This document shows, piece by piece, positions 32,826-43,396 of a stretch of DNA of 64,000 nt; the first letter of the stretch is position 1, and each line of letters opens with the position of its first letter. The notes under the pieces were generated by a model. The model saw only the letters and a list, made by a program, of their open reading frames with translations, was not told the DNA's origin and did no database searches. Made by a program: the position numbers and the translations under genes. Location of the stretch: contig OY759223.1 in NCBI GenBank assembly GCA_963662175.1, positions 5,117,549-5,181,548 of the forward strand, read 5' to 3'. The DNA comes from Aradus depressus. Its lineage: Eukaryota > Arthropoda > Insecta > Hemiptera > Aradidae.

Positions 32826-32972
32826 AGCTGACTTTACATGAGCAGCAAAAATGCAAAGCGCAGCAGCAGCAAATGCACTCTGTGGTTTCTGTGCTTTTAT
32901 AATTAAATTACTCACAGCCAATAGCGTGCATTTGCTGCGCTTTGCATTTTTACTGCACATGTAAAATCAGCT
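32826..32972. mobile_element. Palindromic MITE with TTA duplication
   Basis: The left arm AGCTGACTTTACATGAGCAG and following 'CAAAAATGCAAAGCGCAGCA' mirror the right arm. TTA flanks both ends (32823-32825, 32973-32975). At 147 bp with long arms and a TWA duplication it fits a PIF/Harbinger-type MITE. Confidence 0.75.
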
Positions 32973-33300
32973 TTAAGAGTATAAAGTATAACATAAATGA
33001 AGATTTTGAGCGAGGAAATGAAATGATCGAATTCATGTATATTTAAATAAATGTAATATGACTTGTTTTGTACATGTACATTTATGTAACAGCTCATTGG
33101 CGATTTAGGAATCAGAAGCACGGGAAATTTGAAGATCCTATTGGTAACTTGCAAGCAATTCATTTTTAATAAAAACTATTTTTTTTAGTTTATTTAATTT
33201 TTATCTTGGTTTTTTGCTCTGGCCAGGGGGGGGTGGGGGGAGGGGGGGCACGTGCGTAGCCCTCATGGGATTCTGGATACACACATAAAATTATCGTTGT

Positions 33301-33566
33301 AGTTAGTTATTATGATTCATGCCTGGGTTTTTAACTACGAGGTCACACCGCCTACTACCAAAGAGCTCTTTTTGTCGCTCTGGTAGACATGAGGCTGACT
33401 CTACTATGGGAGTTATAAATTTTGTCTATCCTAAATTTTATTCACCTAGGGTAGGACCTATCCGAAGGACGGCATGCTAGAGGTTTTTTCACCTCCCAGA
33501 TAAAAAACCCGATCTTGAGTGCAGTAAGCAAGCACGCATACCACTGAGCTACCGGCTCCCTCTCAT
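33301..33566 (-). mobile_element. SINE1 copy with deletions
   Basis: The minus-strand 3' end is at 33303. The head (GGGAGCCGGTAGCTCAGTGG) lies at about 33541-33560. The B box and part of the body are deleted. Confidence 0.75.
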
Positions 33567-34150
33567 ATCTTTGGATATTATATGGAAGCCAGCAATTACC
33601 TATATGAACCTTTCTCTTAATAATGTTTTCTGTAATCATTTTGTCACTTTTTTCTCAAAATGAACGAAATGCGTTCTCCAACTTTGAGCAGACTTTCTAC
33701 ATCCATATACTTTTTGGATGAAAGATAAATCGAAAAATACATTTGCCACAGTGAGAAGCCGTATAAAACAGAGGGGGGTGTGCTCAGTTGCGTGTGATTC
33801 GAATTCGCTGTGTGGTAGTCTTGGTAAGAATCAAACGTGAGGTGAATATTCTCTGGGACGCTTTGATGTTCCCCATACACAAAATCATATATATGCTTCA
33901 CGGAAAGAAATATTGATATCAATAAAAAATATTGATATAAATTCTTTTTATATATTCCATTCAATGTGTGTCATATGGGTCCTTCGTATTCCTCACACAA
34001 AATGATAATGAATTTATAATTAACTCATAATAAAAACTACAAAAATTCGTAAGTTCTTCATCGAAGTATCGTGATGAAACGAACGAAAAATGCAGCTAAT
34101 ACCCTTCATTATATTATAGAAGTGAAACGAAATGAAGAGGTTGAGAGATT
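33567..34150. other. No recognisable gene
   Basis: A 106-codon minus frame at 33644-33964 has no motif I recognise. Its start falls in AT-rich sequence. Confidence 0.4.
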
Positions 34151-34152
34151 AG

Positions 34153-34255
34153 TTATTATAGTCAGCGTGCTCAAGATTTTTCGACCTCTTAGAAGAAAAA
34201 ACTAAGAGCCTTGGATGGTTTTCGACCCCACAATCTTGAGCTCAGTAAGCTGGCT
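34153..34255 (-). mobile_element. SINE1 5' fragment
   Basis: 'GCGTGCTCAAGATTTTT..CTAAGAGCCTTGG..CAATCTTGAGCTCAGTAAGC' is the reverse of a SINE1 head region. The A box is lost at the junction with the MITE. Confidence 0.55.
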
Positions 34256-34260
34256 AGTTG

Positions 34261-34510
34261 ATAAAATAAATCCACACAAGGGATGCCAGATTTGATGCCT
34301 ACTACAATGTCAATAAATAATGAGTCTAAACCACTATATCACTAAAAATTGATACAATCAATTCGTTTCGCGTTTTTAGGCATTATCGAGAGCACTAACT
34401 AACAGAACGTCAAATATACTTCGGATCCTCATCCGGTTAGTTTAATGGCGCTGCGTTAAGTCTCGATATGAATAATCTTTAATTTGGCATCCCTTGTGGA
34501 TTTATTTTAT
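34261..34510. mobile_element. 250-bp MITE between opposed SINE1 fragments
   Basis: The left ATAAAATAAATCCACACAAG (then GGATGCCA) mirrors the right TGGCATCCCTTGTGGATTTA (then TTTTAT), with a 2-bp difference. Related half-copies occur at about 35097-35137 and 35600-35637. Confidence 0.65.
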
Positions 34511-34640
34511 GACTTTCGGATGGGACGAAAAGTGATGTTTCCGAGCCTGCACGATGTCGTGTACTCGTTAAAAACCCCCTATGTCGACGAAGAAAGAGCG
34601 CTCTGGTCGTAGCCAGCCGATAAAGTCTTAAGTGCTCCTT
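34511..34640 (+). mobile_element. SINE1 fragment
   Basis: 'GACTTTCGGATGGGACGAAA' to 'AGAGCGCTCTGGTCGTAG', with an internal deletion. Confidence 0.55.
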
Positions 34641-34839
34641 GATAATGCTTTAAAAAATCGAAACTAGTTGAGTCACAATGTATTGAGGCTTAACCTCTTA
34701 TTGTATTTTTCATTATTTATTCCAAACAAGAACGGGACTTCACAACGTAAATCTTGAGACTATTCTCCAGTGCGTCTCAACCTCTTCTACTATCATCGTA
34801 TCATTCCTAACAGTTTTCTCTTATTTTCTTTGTTAACAG

Positions 34840-35062
34840 GTATCAGACGAACGGGAGCTGATTCGCTATCCAGAGATGATCCATACCCATGGTCTGGTGA
34901 GCACAGTGCTCGGACTGAGCACCAGGGTGGAACCAAGGCATTTCCGTGGAGGCAGCATGCGACTTCGGTGTGTGGCCAGTCTGTCCCCAGTCTTGTGGAG
35001 GGGCGACCGAGAGTCTGTAGTGGGAGCGCCACTTCTTGACAACAGGGAAGCTATGCTTCTTG
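34840..35062 (+). CDS. Beaten path (Beat)-like protein, penultimate exon
   Basis: A 223-nt exon preceded by a pyrimidine-rich acceptor (..TTTTCTTTGTTAACAG) and followed by a strong donor (TTG|GTAAGT). The frame starting at 34840 has no stops over 74 codons and reads in part VSTVLGLSTRVEPRHFRGGS, then MRLRCVASLSPVLWRGDRES, ending LLDNREAMLL. An 'LGL-----HF--G-M-LRC-A----VLWR' pattern is the end of the second Ig-like domain in insect Beat proteins, cell-surface ligands of Side receptors in axon guidance (family knowledge, recalled and not searched). The RC Cys would be the second disulphide Cys. It splices in phase 1 to 38284-38363. It stands out from its repeat-filled surroundings by balanced base composition. 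Upstream exons (signal peptide, Ig1) were not found. Which Beat paralogue it is cannot be told. Confidence 0.8.
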
Positions 35063-36456
35063 GTAAGTTATTTTTCTTAGACATACTGGCTGGTTAGTTG
35101 TTAAAATAAATCCCCACAGGGGATCCCATTTTTTGCCATTTAAGTCCAGTTATTCTTTGCCATACAGATTTTTCTGCCTTCGAAGGACATGCTACTTTTC
35201 TCTAAAACTGTTTGTCCGATAAAAAGTCGTTATGTGACAAACTCACACAAAAAATACTCGCCGTTCCCGAGAAATAGGTACTAACTTCAGTGTTTCCAAT
35301 AAAGTTGCAGATGTTTTGCAGATTACAAAACTATGAAACTAAATCAAAATTCTTGTAGATTTTTTAAAAGAGGTTACAATCTAACAGGTTATTGTATTAA
35401 TATTCAGCTTCAAAGTTAAGAGCCTCTTATCTGAAAATCTGTAAGTGATAAAAAAACAATCATCAGTGAATGCACAATAAAATATAGTGTGGGCATGTCA
35501 TGTATTTTTTATTTTTCTATTGGACCAACCGTTTTAGGAGTAGCTGGAATATATTTCATGAAACGTCCCATAGAGTGCACTGTATTGGTCTATAGTTTTG
35601 AGCTAGAAATGAATCCCCATGAGGGATGCCAGTTTCAAGATTACTCTATACTAGGCTTTACGGAACGCCGCGAAAGGAGGTGGATGAATCTGCTCACTCA
35701 GTCCATCGGCTAAACCCGTTCTAACCGAAGCACTGAACATTGCTCTGACAATATTGCTATTGCAGTCAAAGCCGCAGGGTTGGAGAGACCGTCTATTGCC
35801 CAATAGTTAGCAACAGGACCTCAATGGAATTGCGGGTCTCAGTCGCATATTTTCATGACGCCTGGTACATGTGAATAGAATACGTGATTAGTCGGATTGT
35901 TCCTCAATCACTGATTTTACTTTGGAACAACGATATCAGTTATCGAAGCAGACATTATACTGTCTAGTTATATTTGTTCTCTAATTACTATTCGAATCAG
36001 ATTGGAATACGAAAAGGTGATTATCACTTTAACTTTATGTTCCTATTATTGTGAATTATACTTTTGATATCAGTTACCTGTCCTATTTCATGTATATAGG
36101 TCATCATATATATAGTCATTGGTCCTTAACAACCCCTTAAACATGCACATGCGTGAAAAAATTAAGTTAATTATTAAGTGAATTTATCCTTTAACTTTGT
36201 CTTTGTGTGTATTTAGATATAGATACTATTTGCCTGACTCCTAATCTGGTAAATAGTATTTGCCTATTTTGCAGGGTGCAAAATAATAATGTAGTCAGAC
36301 TTTTCACAGATTTTATTATTTCTGCAAATGACTTTATAATAAATTAAGAGAATGTGATAAAAATATTAAATTCAAAATTCAAAAAATCCCTGATACAAAA
36401 AATAAACCTTTAAAAAGGGGGGGTGGGGGCTTGAAGGGCTTAACAGGGAGGTGATT

Positions 36457-36727
36457 GGCCTTATAAACATTTGAGCTCAAACCCCAAGTCTCTAGCTGTA
36501 ATAGAGGTCGAGATCCCTACACAGACTCTGATGAAACCTGAATATCTTGGAAACGCCATACCCGATTTTTACCAAAGGCTAAGAACCATCTCGCAAATAC
36601 TTTTGAAACAAATAAACCGCTTTGAAATCGGCTCAGCAGTCTTGGAGCTACGATGCCATAGACATACAGACACACAGACAAAGGCTTAAACTTATAACAC
36701 CCCTCCTTTTGCGTCGGGGGCTAAAAA
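36457..36727 (+). repeat. Dispersed element ending CCTCCTTTTGCGTCGGGGGCTAAAAA
   Basis: A moderate-GC segment with CAGACACACAGACA-type repeats followed by 'CCCCTCCTTTTGCGTCGGGG'. This ending is recurrent at the 3' ends of insect mobile elements (recalled). The 72-codon frame within it is not a gene. Confidence 0.45.
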
Positions 36728-37547
36728 GTATAAAAATATAACTATTTGTTTAAGCAGATACTCGCTCCAAAACTAATAAAAATGTCTACAAACCAAGGTT
36801 CGATTCTCTCTCGCTTCCAGGTTATTGCATATTTTCCTATTTTCTAACTAGAAGTTGATTTTTTTTATAAAAATATTTTACTCAACGACCCTTCACTCTA
36901 CGCTCAATTGAAATCCGAAATGTTGTTGAATTTCCTATAAAAATATAATATTGATGTGTCAGAAACCTTACATGAGCCTCACAACTCCTACTGAAAGATT
37001 GAAAAAACAGCTTCTTCAATAAAAAATGTCACTTAAATAAATAATATACAAATATACATTATATATTATTTAAATAAGATATGAATAAGGCTCATTAAGA
37101 ATATACAAGACAATCATTGTTCTACCGGAAAACTTCACATGACAATTTTAAAAAATAAAGAAAAATATATATTTTTATTAAATATAAAGGGTATCTATTT
37201 GTTATTATTATGTGAAGAAATTTTTGTCTAGGTGAATTTTAAAATAGTTTGCATTAGTATTCAACCGCAAACTATTGGGTGTGCTGGTGCGTGCACCTAG
37301 GAACCTAAGCATCTAATGCTCTTATTTCCTGCCTTCCTTGACGTCTGGTCTTACCTGGATCGATACCGAGTCCTCCATAAAGGACCTAGCTTCCTTTGCG
37401 AATCTTAGAATATTTCTGTGGTATAACCTTCTAAAATTTTCGTATTTGATTACTTCTCTAAAGAAAATGTGGAATCTCGTTGGAGCATATCCAGGATGTG
37501 AGCTACCGTCTCATCTTCTCCACATCTTTATTATTGTTAACATTTTT

Positions 37548-37800
37548 TCGGGTGCACCTTGCGCATGTGCAACATCACCCGTCCGTTGTGAGTAGTGAGA
37601 GATCGGGGCTCCGTCACCAGCTGTCGCAGCTCCAGTCCCAGGCATGATCATGTCCTGTGAATCAACCCCACCTTGGCCTGGTCATTCGTGGACTACTTGT
37701 TTCTGCTGACTCGATGCCCCCACATGAACCGTTTGGGTTGTTCTTCCTCTTAAAGAAGAAGAGTTTGGAGTTAAAATCTCCATGACCTGATAAACGTCTC
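37548..37800 (-). pseudogene. Decayed copy of the 27716-28420 LINE
   Basis: Corresponds to 27745-28140: the 3' UTR phrase 'GTGCACCTTGCGCATG-GCAACATCACCC', then 'AGCTCCAGTCCCAGGCATGATC' and 'AGTTTGGAGTTAAAATCTCC/ATGACCTGATAA'. Deletions and frameshifts abolish coding. It lies antisense in the Beat-like intron. Confidence 0.7.
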
Positions 37801-38283
37801 CACATCTGTCACAGGTCTATTGAACGAACCGTGTACTGTAAGGATTCCTGTAAATTGTCAAAGTATTTTCGGCTCAAATAAGAAAGAAATTTCAGGACAT
37901 TGGAATATGGAGCTAAATTAGTTGAAAGGAATGCTTTTGATGGACGTAGGCTCCTCGATTATATTCCAAGCTCCTTGGCTGGGTAGATAGGGTCCCTCCT
38001 CATCGGCCTTCTACAGTCTACTTGGTTCAGTGAAGGGATAATGACGTCTATAGTTAAGTGGAAGGGCGTCCCTTCACTGAGCAAATCTAGTGTAGCAGGC
38101 AGGCACTCTTTTCTCTTACGAAATTTTATCAAACTGTCCAATTAGAATGCCCACATCGTAATCTCATTTTGCATGCTATGTATTTTTGGAAATTACATGT
38201 AAATATTTTTTTTTTATATATTGTAATAAATTCGTATTTTTTATTTACTTATAAAGTATATTTTTTTATTCTATTTGTTACAG

Positions 38284-38363
38284 TAAAAGGAACAGCGTAC
38301 AAACCTGTGCATTGCCTACTGCTTCTAATCTTGATGGCATTCGGAAATTTTGCTGTCACGTGA
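38284..38363 (+). CDS. Beat-like protein, terminal exon
   Basis: The acceptor TTCTATTTGTTACAG precedes TA, which completes the split codon left by the upstream exon (G+TA). The exon then reads KGTAYKPVHC and a hydrophobic stretch CLLLLILMAFGNFAV before TGA at 38361-38363. A short C-terminal exon ending in a hydrophobic run fits the GPI-anchor signal or membrane tail found in several Beat proteins (family knowledge). The phase match with the donor at 35062 and the lack of any other coding candidate nearby support the join. cDNA would settle it. AATAAA signals lie at 38420-38425 and 38485-38490. Confidence 0.7.
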
Positions 38364-38500
38364 TCATCTTTAGTTTCATGAAACTCATCAGGGAAGCTGT
38401 GATAAAAAAAAGTTATAAAAATAAATTCCCATTTAAATTTATAATTGTGGGATTTATTTTATAAATACTGTAAATTTTGAAAAAAATAAAAATAAATGAA
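38364..38500 (+). other. Probable 3' UTR with poly(A) signals
   Basis: AT-rich sequence after the Beat-like stop, with AATAAA at 38420 and 38485. Confidence 0.4.
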
Positions 38501-39285
38501 CGTAAATCTTAAGTCAGCTTTCTCTTTTATATTTTATGCTTCTAAATTTTATTGTATAAAATTATGTGAATATATAATTTTTTTTTTAAATTTACAAGCA
38601 CGGGAAAGAGATTATTTGAATTTAATAAACAAATAATTTAATTAATTATGAAAACAATGTGTAACATTCCATACAATAAATATAATGTCCTATTTTTATT
38701 TTAAAATCTCTAATTTTGTCATAAAATCACTTTTCTGAACATTGTGAATAATAAATTTCAAAGCATAATGTAATATGCATACCTAAATTCTCAAAGCTAT
38801 ATATTTTTTTCTTGTAAATATATATATTCACAGTGAATACATTTTTAATATATGAAGCAGTAAATCAACGATTTCAAAAAGCTCAAGAAAGAAATTTAAA
38901 AGAATTAAATCTATATATTTTTTTGCTTTTTTTCTTATCAAAATTTTCATTATTTACTATTGAAGTCTTTCAAAAATATTATTATAATTTTTTTTCATAG
39001 TTTATTTGATATATATGAGGGGAAAAAAATCAAAGAAAAGTGCAAAATGTACGTAGTGCATAGCTACGACAGATAATGCTGCACAGTCGATGTTTTATGT
39101 ATTTATATGTATTAGCATTAAAAAATAAATAAATAAACACTTCAAGCAAAATAAAAACGTTCGTACAGCGCGTGAACGGCTAAACGTCCTCTTCTTTTTC
39201 TCATGATGGGATTTTCGTCGTGGTCCTTTTTTTATATTGTATAGTTTAAAATTGCCTTCACAAGATGCAGTAATCTGATCTTTCA
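38501..39285. other. No recognisable gene
   Basis: Very AT-rich intergenic sequence with short (AAAT)n and (AT)n runs. Confidence 0.5.
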
Positions 39286-39287
39286 CA

Positions 39288-39600
39288 GATTTTTTTATTC
39301 AACGCTAGCCAGCTTTCGAGGTCATCAGGCAGTCTGGTAAACTAAGTTAAAAAAAAAATTAAAAATATTTGAAAGTGAATAAATAAGATAACAATTCTAT
39401 CAAATTTCATCTATTCGAATTGTTAATTTTTTGAATAGTTTTATATATTTTTTTTATCAGACGGCCTGATGATGAAGGCAACCTCGAAAGCCGGCGAGCA
39501 TAACATAATATAATCTGTTAGAGGTCAGACTACATTTTTATTTTGCAGCCTGTGAAATAAACACTTCTATATTATAAACAATAAAATTCAGTTTTGAGTT
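39288..39600. repeat. Penelope-like tail repeat B, inverted pair with hammerhead-like cores
   Basis: The left part (39288-39345) is reverse: GCCTGATGACCTCGAAAGCT then GGCTAGCG on the minus strand. The right part (about 39460-39590) is forward: CCTGATGATGAAGGCAACCT then CGAAAGCCGGCGAGC, followed by 'AATCTGTTAGAGGTCAGACT' and 'CTGTGAAATAAACACTTCT'. Both have CUGAUGA..GAAA plus a palindromic short stem. A cleaner copy is at 55095-55215. Confidence 0.5.
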
Positions 39601-39859
39601 TATTTATTCGAATTGTATGCGCTTGCGCAAAAACGTTTTCTTAATTTATTATAATGACATTAGAGCATGCGATTTTTTTTTTTTTTTTTGGTGTGCAATC
39701 TATATAATTAACTGGTTTAAAGACAAGTACTACATAAGATTTTCACTAGCAGGTTGCCGGGGAGTAACATTGCATACTTTACCTGAAGCTGATTACGTGC
39801 GATATCCAGACGAAGGTTATCCTCCATCTCCCCTTCTCACTCCCCACCTTAACGCTTCC

Positions 39860-40128
39860 CTCACCATCAGATCACAGGTTCGGAACCCGGCCGAGGCCCT
39901 TAGGTTTTTTTTATTTCGGAGTTAAAAAAAAACCTTGAGCACGCTGTCCTTCGGATGAGACATAAAACTATGGTCCCAAGCCTTTGCGATGTCAGGTACT
40001 CACTCGTTAAAGACCCTTACCTAAAGTGAATAAACCTTGGTACGCAAAATTTAGCATTCCCTCAGCAGAGTGAGGCTCATGTCCGCCTGAGCGACGACAG
40101 AGCGCTCTGGTAGGAGGCGATATAATAC
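39860..40128 (+). mobile_element. SINE1 copy, A box lost
   Basis: A B box CAGGTTCGGAACCCGG near 39877, then the full body to 'GAGCGCTCTGGTAGGAGGCG'. It lacks the usual 3' end. Confidence 0.75.
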
Positions 40129-40139
40129 GACACACACCA

Positions 40140-40860
40140 TAGTGGTTCCGTTTCTATTATTTTTTACCATAAGTTAACAGTATATATAAGAACAAAATTT
40201 CTGACAATTTCCTCTCTTGAGAAAAACCCTGACGGACGAATTTGCTTGAGCACCCTGTTTATTTATGGTTAGAATTATCATTATGTAAATTATAAAGCTG
40301 TTATTGTATAATTGTGTAAAGTTATTGTCATATTAAGATAAGTACATAATATATTATTGTATCATACATATATTTTATATTATGTAGTTAGCCCTTGTAA
40401 GCTGATTAGATCATAAAAAAAATAAGGTCTGAATGTATTTCACAGTAAAAAATGTTTAAATATATATTTGAGAAAATAATTTGTTTTTTATTTCATCACC
40501 AATTTTTTTGTTTTTTCTATATACTCTTTAAGGTGAAACTTGGTTTGATATGCTTGCGATAATGGATAGAGAGATTAGTATTCTTCAGTCTGTTCTAAAA
40601 GCATTAGCCGCGTTTTAATTATAAATTAAGAAGCTTAGTTTAAGAGTATATCAACTATTCTGCAGACATAGCTTATTGAACTGAAAATGATCGGGTTTAA
40701 TTCTTTATAGTGAGAGAGAGAGAGAAAAAAAAAAGTTAATGTTCTGGGAACGGTCTGAAAAATGCCGCCCTTTTCCTTAAACTGTAAACAAAGTACTGAA
40801 TGTTTTTCGAACACTTCTCTACCTTACATTATTGTGTGTGACACTTTGCGTTCACTGACT
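40140..40860. other. No recognisable gene
   Basis: AT-rich, with a GAGAGAGA/A-run at about 40710-40733. Confidence 0.5.
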
Positions 40861-40864
40861 CTAA

Positions 40865-41652
40865 AGGCCCGTTTACACGCTCAAGTCATTTGCATTAACT
40901 GGCTTGCGCAAGCCAGTTTGTGCAAATGAACTGAATGAAATGTTGCCGTTCACACGTTCAGTTTGGCTTGCACAATTGTGAAGTGAGGAACCCTGAAAAT
41001 TGTAGTTAGCTTTGTTCAAAATGGGAAATTTTAACGAAGAACTAATTTTTGCAACGGGGGCTGCGGTTTGCATTATAAAAAGAAAGATCAAATTGAAGGC
41101 GAATAAAAGGAAATGGTCTAAATCATGGTTGCTAAAAAGGGATTTGTTTTCTCAAACCAATTTAATAGCTGAATTACGCAGTGAGCCCGACGATTTTCGC
41201 AACTATTTGCGTATGGACGAAGCCACATACCGGCATGTGCTAAATTTAACTACACCAATAATTTCAAGAGCACACTGTTATGAGACGTGCAATTACCCCC
41301 CCCATGATCGGCTATCAACTACGCTGAGATTTTTGGTAACAGGGAGAAGTTATGAAGATTTAAAATTTTCTACATGTATTTCTAAACCAGCTCTAAGTGC
41401 TATAATTCCAGAAGCATGCGACGCAATTTACACGGCATTAAAAGACACATTTCTAAAGGTAAGTTTATTAAATGTTAATAAAAAGTCTACACACCAACCT
41501 CAAGCCGATTTTCTGTCGGGAGAGATTTTACTCAAGCCAAACTTTTTGGCTTGCGCAAACGTCATGCCTGCGTTCACACGCAACGATTTACTTGTGCAAA
41601 CTGGGTTGCGCAAGCCAGTTTGTGCAAATGGCTTAAGCGTGTAAACAGGCCT
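40865..41652 (+). mobile_element. PIF/Harbinger deletion derivative with intact first exon
   Basis: Termini AGGCCCGTTTACACGC (left) and complement of AGGCCTGTTTACACGC (right), flanked by TAA at 40862-40864 and 41653-41655. Subterminal 'GGCTTGCGCAAGCCAGTTTG' palindromes occur in both arms. At 788 bp it encodes only the transposase N-terminal exon. Confidence 0.9.
41021..41458 (+). CDS. PIF/Harbinger (HARBI1-like) transposase, first exon only
   Basis: ATG 41021 (CAAAATGGG) opens 146 codons: a basic segment ending KRKWSKSWLLKRD, then LRSEPDDFRNYLRMDEATYR, then DRLSTTLRFLVTGRSYEDLK, then ISKPALSAIIPEACDAIYTA. It stops at AAG|GTAAGT, a consensus donor. These are the usual blocks of the N-terminal half of HARBI1-like transposases, in the right order ('DF-NYLRM---T---LL', 'ERL--TLR-L-TG-S---L', 'S---L--IIPE-C-AIY'). 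The DDE nuclease exons that should follow are missing; the right terminus follows within 200 bp. The frame has no lesions, so deletion was recent or the exon is under constraint. Reading past the donor is not expected. Confidence 0.85.
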
Positions 41653-41889
41653 TAAGGTGCCAGAAAGGTCATATGACACCCGGGACAATATTTCTGAAAA
41701 GAGGTCTACAATAACAGGTAAGAGGATTCAAGTGGAATTTGAACCAATCAGGTACTATGTTACATAGAAAAACGTCGTAGATGAACCACCGGCAACATAC
41801 TAAACCCATTGCCTCATTTGACTGACAATTAGAAGGGGTTATACCTTATGAACTTCTGAATGCACGTAGTCTTGGAGGGTTCTGGATGG

Positions 41890-42000
41890 TAACAATATAT
41901 CGACTCAAAAATCATATTTGAAGAAGTACGTGCATTCAGAAGTTGATAGGCAAGACACCTATTGATTTTCAGTCAAATCAGGCAATGGAGAACGGTTTAG
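41890..42000 (+). repeat. DR1 fragment
   Basis: 'ACAATATATCGACTCAAAAAT' and 'ACACCTATTGATTTTCAGTC/AAATC'. Confidence 0.45.
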
Positions 42001-42011
42001 TTGTTACTACC

Positions 42012-42248
42012 GGAGAGCGCCGGTAGCACAGTGGTATGTGAGCTTGCTTACTGAAGTTTTTAGCCTTTACTATGTCAGGTACTCGTTAAAAGCTTTTACC
42101 GTAGGTGAATAAAAATTTAGGATAGAAAAAATTTAGGACTTCCATAGTAGAGTCGTGCTCATGTCCGCCAGAATGACGAAAGAGCGCTCTGGTAGTAGGC
42201 GATATGACCTTGTAATCAAAGCTTGGGTATGAGTCATAATAACTAAGT
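42012..42248 (+). mobile_element. SINE1 copy, internally deleted
   Basis: The head GAGCGCCGGTAGCACAGTGG is joined to the body at 'TTTTTAGCC..CTATGTCAGGTACTCG'. The 3' end is at 42238. Confidence 0.75.
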
Positions 42249-42294
42249 ATTGTTACTAGCGTGTTACACACAAACAAGAAATTTTTACTTTTCC

Positions 42295-42870
42295 AGTTAT
42301 AGGTACGTAGCATAAGGGAAGTTCTGTAATCGATCAGAAATTCAAACTTATGTTTTCACCGGTATTTCAAGTATTCCCGAGCTCCTGTTTCAAAAAATGA
42401 AAAAAAAAAAAAATCTGTGTGTGTATGAGCACAATACCTCTCAATGGAAAGAATTCATTGAGACGAAACTTCAGTTGTGTATCCAGAACCCCGTAAGATT
42501 TTCAGCCAAATTGGCCACACAAACCAACATACTCTCAGACAGACATCATCGCAAAAATGGTCAAAACGTATTCAGGGGACTTTGAAACGTGAAAATCAGT
42601 TGAAACCTGGATCTTGGATTTTCGCACGAGTACAATACTTGCTTATAATATAAGACATTTGTTTCCTAGTTTAATATCTTCGTTATGTTGAGAAGTCCGG
42701 CATGAAAAACAACCCAAACACTCTAAAAACTGTCGTAATGAATATATTTCAATGAAATTTCGTATGAGGATTCAGAATTAGTTGAATAAGACATTGATGT
42801 GCAACAAATCGCTCGGTTGTTTAAGGAGGGACTGCGATTTTGATTAATTCGCTGGGGAAGACTATTTCCG
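42295..42870 (+). repeat. DR1 dispersed repeat
   Basis: 'AGTTATAGGTACGTAGCATA' edge, signature units near 42436 and 42730, and a right edge 'AATTCGCTGGGGAAG' near 42846. Confidence 0.55.
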
Positions 42871-42874
42871 ATGT

Positions 42875-43345
42875 TTATATATTTTTAATTATTTTTTTTT
42901 TGCACAAAATAACTTGTTTTATCATATTTCAGCCTTCCTTACTACATATTATGTGGTATATATTCACCCTTTTCTAGTACATATAAATCCGGTCTCCAGA
43001 GTCACGAACGGTATGATGAATGCAATTTGCAATTTGATGGTTGGATTTTCTACACAAATGCAGTGTCTCTTGGCCCGCTAATGACCTCACGCCCACTCAT
43101 GCACTCACGCTGTTAAATACTGAATATCACAAACACACACACATATATATATATATATAGCCCGCCTTTAAAATGCTTTATGCATGATATGAAGTTGTTT
43201 AAGATGATATGAAGTGTTTAAGATAGTATGGAAATGTAGGCGAACAATTCTTTGGGAAGTGGGTGATAAACAAAACTGTTTTTTGATATAATATATATAT
43301 ATATATTGTGATATATTGAATATGGGAGATCTAGTAGTAAATATA
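42875..43345. other. No gene; microsatellites
   Basis: (CA)n(TA)n at about 43131-43160 and (TA)n at about 43288-43307. The remainder is unassigned. Confidence 0.6.
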
Positions 43346-43349
43346 GTTC

Positions 43350-43396
43350 TAGGAGCGACCACGGGTAGCGCATTGGTTGAGTGCTACATAGACTGG
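43350..43396 (+). other. tRNA-like A-box sequence abutting LTR-B
   Basis: 'GGGTAGCGCATTGGTTGAGTGC' contains TAGCGCATTGG, a full match to the pol III A box. The following LTR start GGATAAGAATTCGGGTCTAC sits where a B box would fall but matches it poorly. Confidence 0.35.

Larger units (their letters stand above)
35063..38283 (+). other. Intron of the Beat-like gene
   Basis: GT at 35063 and AG at 38282-38283, phase 1. It contains MITE-like half copies, a mobile-element 3' end (36457-36727) and a LINE relic (37548-37800). I see nothing coding in 35640-36450 or 36730-37540. Confidence 0.7.

Noticed and set aside
32655..33262. A hAT-like element bounded by two GCGTAGCC phrases
   Set aside because: The two phrases are in direct, not inverted, orientation and there is no matching flanking duplication.
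33644..33964. 106-codon minus frame as a gene
   Set aside because: No domain, no neighbours, AT-rich start; indistinguishable from chance.
34770..35097. Other-frame ORFs over the Beat-like exon
   Set aside because: Only the frame starting at 34840 gives the conserved Ig-type pattern and matches the phase of the terminal exon.
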